From Bradyrhizobium xenonodulans (GTDB lineage Bacteria > Pseudomonadota > Alphaproteobacteria > Rhizobiales > Xanthobacteraceae): DNA of 64,000 bases. How positions within the stretch are numbered: position 1 is the first letter of the stretch; every line of letters starts with the position of its first letter. The position numbers and the translations under genes are program-made. This document shows, piece by piece, positions 56,836-64,000 of this stretch. The stretch is from the NCBI RefSeq assembly GCF_027594865.1, contig NZ_CP089391.1, positions 3,316,501 to 3,380,500 of the forward strand, written 5' to 3'. Below the pieces are notes generated by a model. The model was not told the origin of the DNA, searched no databases, and worked only from the letters and a program-made list of their open reading frames with translations.

Positions 56836-56888
56836 TTTAGAACGAGTCCAATCTCAACTTAGAACGATTTCAAAGTTCGGATTTAGAA
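56836..56888 (+). promoter_or_regulatory. three Irr-box-like (ICE) direct repeats before the siderophore receptor operon
   Basis: TTTAGAA at 56836-56842, CTTAGAA at 56858-56864 and TTTAGAA at 56882-56888, spaced 22 and 24 bp. The second is followed by CGATTTCAA, giving a partial TTAGAA-N3-TTCTAA, the iron control element bound by Irr in Bradyrhizobium and relatives. It lies about 115 bp before the receptor start and fits iron/haem-dependent control. Confidence 0.55.
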
Positions 56889-57001
56889 TCGTTTTGATCT
56901 GGACATATTCCGGGGTTCTCGCGGGTTGCCCGCATTGACCCGCTATTTTGCGGCCGATACCAACATCCATCGTTCGTCGAAGTGGTCGAGCGAACAAGAA
57001 G

Positions 57002-59416
57002 ATGGGGCGTTTGGTAATGGGGCAGGTGGTCGCACCGAAGTCGTTGCGTTCGGTCGCAGCGTTCAATCCGATGGATGACAAGTCCGCGGGAATTTCCGGC
57101 AAGAAGGTCTCGGCGGTCGCGAGCTTGATCGCGGTGGCTTCGGTGTCGAGCGGTGCGCAGGCGCAGCAGTCGAACCTGCCGCCCGTGACGGTCGATGCTC
57201 CCGTCGAGCGCCCGCGTCCGGCCGCCTCGAAGCCGTCGGCGGAGCAGGTCCGCGCGCGCAATGCGCTCCGCCGCGCCGCGCAGCGCCAGCAGCAGGCCGC
57301 AACTGCCACGCCGACCGTGACCGGCGAAGCCGATCGCAATCCCTATTCCGATCCGGCGGCGCCCTACAAGGTCGATCACGTCCAGGCCTCCGGCAAGTTT
57401 CCGGAGAAGATGCTGAACACGCCGAAGAGCATCACCGTGCTCAGCAAGGAGGTGCTCGAGGACAAGAACGCCACCACGCTGAAGGAGATCGGACGCTCGA
57501 CCGCCGGCGTGACGCTGGGCTCGGGTGAAGGTGGCAACGCGTTCGGCGACCGCTTCTTCATCCGCGGCTTCGACGCGCGCAACGACGTCTTCATCGACGG
57601 CATCCGCGATCCCGCGGTCTCCATACGCGAGAACTTCTTCACCGAGCAGATCGAGATCCTGCGCGGCCCGGCCTCGTCCTATGCCGGCCGCGGCACCGCC
57701 GGCGGCGCCATCAACATCGTCACCAAGCAGGCGGGCGACGTCAATTTCCAGCGCATGGATACCGAGTTCGGTACCGACAGGACCAAGCGCGTCACGATCG
57801 ACGTCAACCAGGTGATCGACCCGACCTTCTCGGTGCGCACCGGCGGCCTGTTCCAGGACGCCAACGTGGCCGGCCGCGACTACATTACCGACAATCGCTG
57901 GGGCAGCTTCATCTCGACCAAGTACACCCCGACTAGCGACATCAAGATCACCACGAACTACGTGCATACCGATCTCAGCGGTCTGCCGGATTTCGGCGTG
58001 CCCTACTACAAGCAGGGCAACGTGCCGGTCACCTCCGCCGGCATTCCGCGCGGCACCTGGTACGGCTTCCTCAACCGCGACTTCCAGACCGCGCGGCAGG
58101 ATTTCGGCACCGGCACGATCGAGTACAAGGTCAACGACGCCATCACGCTGACCAGCAAGGTGCGCGGCGAGCACTCGCTGCTGAACTACATCGGCACGCT
58201 GCCGCAGAACCCGATCACGACCAGTCCCAATCCGCTGCTCTGGACCACGACGGCGAGCGCACAGAGCCGCTACCAGAACGTCGACGTGTGGGCCAACCAG
58301 AACGAGGCCACGTTCAAGCTCGACACCAACGGGGTCAAGCATACCGCGGTGTTCGGCGTTGAATATTCGAACGAGAACATCTCGATCGACCGTTACGCCG
58401 GCCTCGCGTCGGAACTGGCCGGCTCGCCCTTCACGAGCACCGGGGCCATCTCGGGTGTCAATGTCTACTCCCCTCAGTACACGTATCTCTCCGGCTTTGG
58501 CACGCCGTCGCTGGTTGGAAATCCGACGCGCTATGGTGTCAACACCAGCAGCGTCTACGTCATGGACACCGCGAACTGGCAGGACACCATCATCGTCAAT
58601 GGCGGCATCCGCTATGACGGCTACAGCCAGAGCGCGTCGAACAACTCAAATTATGTCAAGCAGAACAACGATCTCGTCAATTACAACGTCGGCCTGGTCT
58701 ACAAGCCGATGTCGATCGGCAGCATCTATGCAGCCTACGCGACCTCCGCCAATCCGTTCGGCTCGGAGCTCGATGCGACCGGCACCGATTACGGTGGCGT
58801 TCCCGCCAATTCGACCATCTTGCTCGGGCCCGAGCGCAACAAGGCGATCGAGCTCGGCACCAAATGGGAGCTGGCCGACCGCCATCTGCTGGTGACCGGC
58901 GCGCTGTTCCAGACCACCAAGGACAACGCGCGCGAGACCGTCAGCGGCCTGCTCACCTCGGGCGCTGCCTACAGGATCCAAGGCATCGACATCGAAGCCG
59001 AGGGCAAGATCACAGATCGCTGGAGCGTCTTCGGCGGCTTGGTGCTGATGCAGTCGAAGGTCACGCAGAGCGGCGTTGCCTCGAATCTCGGCCTCCAGCT
59101 TGCCAACGTTGCGCACCAGTCGTTCAGCATGCTGACCAAGTACAAGTTCGACGACGGCTGGGAGCTAGGCGGGCAGGCGGTGTACCGCTCGAAAGTCTAT
59201 GGCGGCACGTTCGCGGCCAACACCAACGAGCTGCCGAGCTACTGGCGCTTCGACGCGTTCGTCGAGAAGAAGATCGACAAGAACTGGACCATGAAGTTCT
59301 ACGCCCAGAACCTCACCAACAAGCTCTATTACGACTCGTTCTATCGCAGCAACGTACCGTTCGTGGCGGTCGCGCCGGGCCGGGCATTCTACCTCGTGAC
59401 GACGGCGAAGTTCTGA
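57002..59416 (+). CDS. TonB-dependent siderophore receptor (Fiu-like, catecholate type)
   Basis: 804 aa from ATG 57002; ATG 57017 and 57071 are alternatives. An extended signal region ends near SSGAQAQ. After a Pro/Gln-rich linker comes the plug domain ([59 protein letters not shown]), then a 22-strand barrel ending YLVTTAKF with the terminal Phe. Plug motifs and the PiuC/YbiX gene just downstream match Fiu/PiuA, importers of monomeric catechol-iron complexes. First gene of an operon with its own ExbB-ExbD-TonB energy system. Confidence 0.91.
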   Translation: MGRLVMGQVVAPKSLRSVAAFNPMDDKSAGISGKKVSAVASLIAVASVSSGAQAQQSNLPPVTVDAPVERPRPAASKPSAEQVRARNALRRAAQRQQQAATATPTVTGEADRNPYSDPAAPYKVDHVQASGKFPEKMLNTPKSITVLSKEVLEDKNATTLKEIGRSTAGVTLGSGEGGNAFGDRFFIRGFDARNDVFIDGIRDPAVSIRENFFTEQIEILRGPASSYAGRGTAGGAINIVTKQAGDVNFQRMDTEFGTDRTKRVTIDVNQVIDPTFSVRTGGLFQDANVAGRDYITDNRWGSFISTKYTPTSDIKITTNYVHTDLSGLPDFGVPYYKQGNVPVTSAGIPRGTWYGFLNRDFQTARQDFGTGTIEYKVNDAITLTSKVRGEHSLLNYIGTLPQNPITTSPNPLLWTTTASAQSRYQNVDVWANQNEATFKLDTNGVKHTAVFGVEYSNENISIDRYAGLASELAGSPFTSTGAISGVNVYSPQYTYLSGFGTPSLVGNPTRYGVNTSSVYVMDTANWQDTIIVNGGIRYDGYSQSASNNSNYVKQNNDLVNYNVGLVYKPMSIGSIYAAYATSANPFGSELDATGTDYGGVPANSTILLGPERNKAIELGTKWELADRHLLVTGALFQTTKDNARETVSGLLTSGAAYRIQGIDIEAEGKITDRWSVFGGLVLMQSKVTQSGVASNLGLQLANVAHQSFSMLTKYKFDDGWELGGQAVYRSKVYGGTFAANTNELPSYWRFDAFVEKKIDKNWTMKFYAQNLTNKLYYDSFYRSNVPFVAVAPGRAFYLVTTAKF

Positions 59417-59418
59417 TC

Positions 59419-60104
59419 ATGTTGACGTGCTTGCCTGGTGTCCTGAGCAAAGATGATGTGGTGGATTTCCGCCGCATCATGGATGCCAGCGACTGGGAAG
59501 ACGGCCGCTCCACCGCCGGCGCGCAGTCGGCGATGGTCAAGCGCAACGAGCAATTGCCGCCGGATGGCGAGGTCGCGCGCAAGCTCGGCAACCGCATCAT
59601 CTCGGCGCTGACAGCGAACCCGCGCTTCATCGCGGCGGCGATCCCGCTCCAGATCTTCCCGCCGCTGTTCAACCGTTATGCGGCGAGCAGCGGCCATCAT
59701 TTCGGTCTGCATGTCGACAATGCGATCCGCGGCGACCGGCTGACCGGCCTTCGCATCCGCACAGACCTGTCGGTTACGCTGTTCCTCGCCGAGCCGGAAG
59801 AGTATGACGGTGGCGAACTTGTGATCGAGGACACCTACGGGTCGCACGAAGTCAAGTTGCCAGCCGGCGACTGCGTGCTCTATCCCTCGACCAGCCTGCA
59901 TCTGGTCACGCCGGTGACGAAGGGAACGCGAGTTGCGTCTTTCTTCTGGCTTCAGAGCATGATACGGGACGATCAAGCCCGGAGCATGATCTTTGACCTC
60001 GACACCGCGATTCAGGCGCTGGTGGAACGGCTCGGGCGTGACGATCCCGAAACGGTCAAATTGACGGGTATCTATCACAACCTCATTCGCTACTGGGCCG
60101 AAGT

Positions 60105-60108
<4 letters not shown>
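59419..60108 (+). CDS. Fe2+-dependent dioxygenase, PiuC/YbiX family (PKHD-type hydroxylase)
   Basis: 229 aa, 2 bp after the receptor stop. The Fe(II)/2-oxoglutarate site is complete: His98 and Asp100 in HFGLHVDN, His161 in TSLHLVTPV, Arg171 for 2-oxoglutarate. The family is regularly placed beside Fiu/PiuA receptors and may modify an imported siderophore or assist iron release; the substrate is not established. Its stop overlaps the exbB start (ATGA). Confidence 0.9.
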
Positions 60109-61037
<929 letters not shown>

Positions 61038-61040
61038 ACC

Positions 61041-61517
61041 ATGGGCGTTTCGCTCGCAGACAATGATGACGACGACGATTTCGGCGAGACGCATGACATC
61101 AACGTCACGCCGTTCATCGACGTCATCCTGGTGCTGCTGATCATCTTCATGGTCGCAGCGCCGCTGTCGACGGTGGACCTTCCGATCGACATGCCGACGT
61201 CCACGACGGTGACGCAGCAAAAGAAACCGGACAAGCCGACCTTCGTCACGATCAAGTCGGATCTTGCGATCGCGATCGGTGAGAATTTCGTCAAGCGTGC
61301 CGACCTGGTCCGCGCGCTCGACAACAGGCCCGATGCAGGCAAGGAAAAGCCGATCTTCCTGCGGGTCGACCGCGGCGTTCCTTACGGTGAGTTCTTCGAC
61401 GTGCTCGAGATCTTGCGCGGGGGCAATTACAGAAACCTCAAGGTCGAAGCCCTTGAAGGCGTGCCCGGGCAAGCCGGAGCCGCACAAGCCGAGCCTGCAA
61501 GCCCGGCGAAGCAGTAA
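61041..61517 (+). CDS. exbD: TonB-system transport protein ExbD
   Basis: 158 aa. One N-terminal TM helix with the essential Asp: HDINVTPFIDVILVLLIIFM. The periplasmic domain contains IFLRVDRGVPYGEFFDVLEI. It forms the proton channel with ExbB. It follows exbB by 3 bp. Confidence 0.94.
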   Translation: MGVSLADNDDDDDFGETHDINVTPFIDVILVLLIIFMVAAPLSTVDLPIDMPTSTTVTQQKKPDKPTFVTIKSDLAIAIGENFVKRADLVRALDNRPDAGKEKPIFLRVDRGVPYGEFFDVLEILRGGNYRNLKVEALEGVPGQAGAAQAEPASPAKQ

Positions 61518-61520
61518 GAT

Positions 61521-62318
61521 ATGAGCGAGCCTGACAGCAAGAAATGGCGATCACGCGCCCTTTGGGCGCTGGCGGCGATTGTCGCGCTGTTTCTGCACGT
61601 CGGCGGTGCGGCGCTGGCAATCTCCAATCTCGAAGCCACGAATCTCGATGAGGGACTGGGTGCCGATGACGGCGCGATCGGTCTGGAGATGGTCGCGCTG
61701 AAGGCCGAGGAAACCGATCTTCCGCCGGGGCCGGAAAGCGACGCGTCGGTGGCCTCGCCGGCGCTGGCCCAGCAGAAGGCGGTCGAAAAGGAAGTCGACC
61801 TACCGAAGGAAAAGCCGACCGACACGCAAGAGGAAGCCGACAAGGTCGTCACCGAGAACAATGCCAAGAAGCCGCAGGAAGACGAGCCTGAGCCGGCTAA
61901 GGTCGAGACCAGCCAGTCGGTCGAATCCGTCGCCTCGGAGGCTACGGCGCCCCGCAAACCTTCCGACGATGCAACTCTCGGCGAGAAGGCCCAGATCATC
62001 GAGAAGGGGCTTCTGGACGACAAGAAGAGGCTCGTGGCCGGCTGGACCAAGCAGATTACGGCCTGGTTCGAGCGCCACAAGCGCTACCCGAAGGTCGACA
62101 AGGTCAAGGACGCCAAGGTGGTGGTCACCTTCGAGCTCGATCGCACCGGCAACGTCCTTACGGCCGAGGTCCAGGAGACCTCCGGCGACAAGCGATTTGA
62201 CGAGGAAGCCATCGCCATGCTCCACCGCGCGAGCCCGCTGCCTGCGCCGCCGGCGGTGCAGGCGGACGAAGGCCTCAAATTCAGCGTCCCCGTCATCTTC
62301 AATCAAAAGAAGAAGTAG
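61521..62318 (+). CDS. tonB: energy transducer TonB
   Basis: 265 aa. An N-terminal anchor (ALWALAAIVALFLHVGGAAL) is followed by a Pro/Glu/Lys-rich periplasmic spacer (residues 60-165, e.g. EKEVDLPKEKPTDTQEEAD) and a C-terminal TonB domain (WFERHKRYPKVDKVKDAKVV, GDKRFDEEAIAMLHRASPLP). It transmits energy from ExbBD to the receptor. Last gene of the five-gene iron operon. Confidence 0.93.
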   Translation: MSEPDSKKWRSRALWALAAIVALFLHVGGAALAISNLEATNLDEGLGADDGAIGLEMVALKAEETDLPPGPESDASVASPALAQQKAVEKEVDLPKEKPTDTQEEADKVVTENNAKKPQEDEPEPAKVETSQSVESVASEATAPRKPSDDATLGEKAQIIEKGLLDDKKRLVAGWTKQITAWFERHKRYPKVDKVKDAKVVVTFELDRTGNVLTAEVQETSGDKRFDEEAIAMLHRASPLPAPPAVQADEGLKFSVPVIFNQKKK

Positions 62319-62333
62319 CGGGGCGTCCCCGGC

Positions 62334-62819
62334 TCAGCGCCAGTAGAGCCGGATCCCGACATAGACCACCGCCAGGCAGGCAAAGATCAGCGCCACCGGG
62401 AGCGGCCGTTTCTGGGGTCCGCTGGCGGCATTCGACCCGAAGAAGCTCGCCTTCTTGGGCTTCGGCTCCGGGCGGCGGAAGGCGGTAACATTGTCCGCTG
62501 CCGGTTCAGTCGGGCGGGGACGGACGTCGGGCGGGGTTCCCGCGCCACCCATCTCGGCATAGTAGGCCTTGTAGATCGCGCCGATGGTGGCCTCGGTGGC
62601 CTGGCCCTCGCTCATCTGCGCCAGCAGGTTCTTGTAGCTGACGAGGAACTCCTGCGCCTCCGGCGGCAGCGCGGACGACCCGTTGAGCTTGGCCATCATC
62701 TTCCAGGTGGCAAAATCCGCGCGGGCACGGGTATCCGCGCGTCGCGCGATCAGCATATCGGCAGCTTTGACCAAGTCGGCCTCTGGCCCTTCGGCTTGTA
62801 TTCGGGTGTCGGTGTTCAA
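62334..62819 (-). CDS. hypothetical protein with C-terminal membrane anchor, 161 aa
   Basis: The frame starts at TTG 62819, next to the preceding stop; an internal TTG with GAGG upstream (about 62774) or ATG 62756 are possible starts. A soluble helical region (YKNLLAQMSEGQATEATIGA) is followed by a Pro-rich linker and one C-terminal TM helix (LPVALIFACLAVVYVGIRLY), so it may be tail-anchored. It immediately follows the site-2 protease gene and is probably cotranscribed. Function unknown. Confidence 0.65.
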   Translation of the reverse strand: MNTDTRIQAEGPEADLVKAADMLIARRADTRARADFATWKMMAKLNGSSALPPEAQEFLVSYKNLLAQMSEGQATEATIGAIYKAYYAEMGGAGTPPDVRPRPTEPAADNVTAFRRPEPKPKKASFFGSNAASGPQKRPLPVALIFACLAVVYVGIRLYWR

Positions 62820-63500
62820 CTACGCATTGCCGGTCAGAAAGAGAACAGCCTGTTTCACATAACCGGTCACCGTTCGCAGTATTGCTGAAATAACATCAAG
62901 ATTTAGACCGAACTGCGAGCCCAGAAGAGGTAGCAGGATCAGGAGTCCGATCAGGATCAGCATCCCATACGGCTCGAGCCGCGCCAGTGGCAGGGCGAGC
63001 GGTCGCGGCAACAGCCCGACGGCGACCCGGCCGCCATCGAGCGGCGGAATCGGCATCATGTTGAATACCGCCAGCACTACGTTGATCTGGATCGCATTCC
63101 AGATGTTGTCGGAGATCCATAGCGCCGAGCCGGCGGGCGCCCAGGGCAGGGCGTGCAGGCCGAGAGCCGCCGCGAGCGCCAGCAGGATGTTGGTGGCGGG
63201 CCCGGCCAATGCCACCCAGACCATGTCGAGCCTGGGGTTGTTCAGCTTGCGGAAGTTCACCGGCACCGGCTTGGCGTAGCCGAACAGGAACGGCGAATGC
63301 GCGAACAGCAGCATCGCCGGCAGGATCACCGTGCCGAACGGATCGATATGCCGGAACGGGTTGAAACTGACGCGGCCGAGCTGCGCAGCCGTGTTGTCGC
63401 CGAGACGGTCCGCGACAAAGGCGTGTGCGGCCTCGTGGAAGGTGATGGCGAGCACCAGCGGCAGCACCCACACGGAGAGGTCATAGAGGGAAATGTTCAC
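62820..63500 (-). CDS. site-2 protease family protein (M50 zinc metalloprotease)
   Basis: 226 aa from GTG 63500. The zinc site HExxH is in ITFHEAAHAFVADRLGD, and the third ligand Asp in NMMPIPPLDGGR. About six TM helices; VALAGPATNILLALAAALGL lies between the motifs. This is the compact Rhizobiales form without PDZ domain, which cleaves membrane substrates within the bilayer. Target unknown. Confidence 0.9.
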   Translation of the reverse strand: MNISLYDLSVWVLPLVLAITFHEAAHAFVADRLGDNTAAQLGRVSFNPFRHIDPFGTVILPAMLLFAHSPFLFGYAKPVPVNFRKLNNPRLDMVWVALAGPATNILLALAAALGLHALPWAPAGSALWISDNIWNAIQINVVLAVFNMMPIPPLDGGRVAVGLLPRPLALPLARLEPYGMLILIGLLILLPLLGSQFGLNLDVISAILRTVTGYVKQAVLFLTGNA

Positions 63501-63568
63501 GGCTCGTCTGCCCCGGTTCGCTCGCGGCTTTGCAGCCAACCCGGCCGATCCGGTGATGGGGCAACGCG

Positions 63569-64000
63569 TCAGGTCAGGATATGGGACACCGGTTCCGAAA
63601 TCCCAAGCTGTAAATGATCCGCCAGCAGCGCCGCCGGCTGCGACAGGTTGCGCGCGCGGTGGAGGCGGATGTCTGCGGCCGGCAGCGCCGGCAGGCCGTT
63701 CGACAGGACGCGCAGGCGGGCGGGCAGGGTGCCGGCTTTGACCACGGTGATCGCGAGGCCCTGCGCCGCGACGGCTTCGACCGCTGCGAGCGTCCGGCTG
63801 ACAAAGGCGAGCCGCCAGGGCCGGCCGGCGGCATCGAGCGCCTCGGCGGCCCATTGCCGGAACAGGCAGTCCGCCGGGTAGAGCGCGACCGACAGCGTGT
63901 CCTGGGCTTCGGCCGAATACGACGCGGCCGCGGCCCAGACCGCCTGCTCGCGGCGCAGCAACTCGCCATTGCCACGTCCTTCCGGATGCATGGCGATGAC
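63569..64000 (-). CDS. LysR-type regulator, C-terminal part (5' end beyond the window)
   Basis: The last 143 residues of a minus-strand gene; the frame is open to the window end. YSAEAQDTLSVALYPADCLF, AFVSRTLAAVEAVAAQGLAI and VLSNGLPALPAADIRLHRA match the LysR effector-binding domain. The N-terminal HTH is outside. Upstream of the site-2 protease gene on the same strand with 68 bp between. Confidence 0.8.
   Translation of the reverse strand, partial: VIAMHPEGRGNGELLRREQAVWAAAASYSAEAQDTLSVALYPADCLFRQWAAEALDAAGRPWRLAFVSRTLAAVEAVAAQGLAITVVKAGTLPARLRVLSNGLPALPAADIRLHRARNLSQPAALLADHLQLGISEPVSHILT

Noticed and set aside
56178..57001. Cobalamin riboswitch before the TonB-dependent receptor
   Set aside because: No B12-box-like sequence or suitable stems found; Irr-box-like repeats explain regulation better.

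Overview
The window reads as chromosomal DNA of an alphaproteobacterium of the Bradyrhizobium/Nitrobacteraceae type. GC content is high throughout. It carries gene families common in that group (DUF6894, IalB, LuxR-type regulators of about 370 residues, paired small hypothetical proteins), Bradyrhizobium-like palindromic intergenic repeats, and Irr-box-like repeats before an iron-uptake operon. I see no transposase, integrase, prophage or CRISPR array. The taxonomic call is inference from gene content, not from a marker gene.

Layout, left half. 1-3.4 kb: the end of a DctA-type dicarboxylate carrier, then a tight operon of a GalB-like 4-oxalomesaconate hydratase, a GalC/LigK-type aldolase, a Pht5-like protein and a DUF1932 dehydrogenase, pointing to aromatic acid catabolism. 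3.4-7.5 kb: two tandem cytosine-deaminase-like amidohydrolases on the minus strand, divergent from a polar amino-acid-type binding protein. 7.5-14.4 kb: acyl-CoA dehydrogenase, DUF2961/GH172 protein and acyl-CoA ligase (minus), divergent from a Baeyer-Villiger-type monooxygenase and a shikimate-dehydrogenase homologue. 14.5-17.6 kb: lytic transglycosylase, MaoC-like protein and small proteins, including two translationally coupled peptides of 27 and 30 aa.

18-28 kb is a regulator-rich block: three paralogous LuxR-type regulators and one AraC-type regulator around a 1106-aa autotransporter. A 16-bp palindrome occurs before the AraC gene, the autotransporter and the second LuxR gene, suggesting a local regulon. 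28-34 kb: RND efflux pair with a divergent TetR regulator and an operator-like palindrome. 34.8-36.2 kb: a Bcr/CflA-type MFS gene broken by a perfect 164-bp tandem duplication, followed by guanine deaminase, a membrane ABM-domain protein and RNase Z.

Right half. 39.5-47.2 kb: an acid-sugar-type catabolic cluster (IclR regulator, DapA-like lyase, FAD-linked dehydrogenase, DUF1537 kinase, PdxA2-like dehydrogenase, iron alcohol dehydrogenase, TctC-type binding protein). 47.7 kb: tRNA-Gln(CTG). 47.8-50.6 kb: two adjacent caspase-family proteins, one fused to an alpha/beta-hydrolase domain, both with lysine-rich tails; this pair is the most system-like unusual locus. 51.9-56.2 kb: a second, MdtA/MdtC-like RND pair. 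56.8-62.3 kb: an iron-uptake operon (Fiu-like TonB-dependent receptor, PiuC/YbiX dioxygenase, ExbB, ExbD, TonB) behind three Irr-box-like repeats. The window ends with a small membrane protein, a site-2 protease and a truncated LysR gene.
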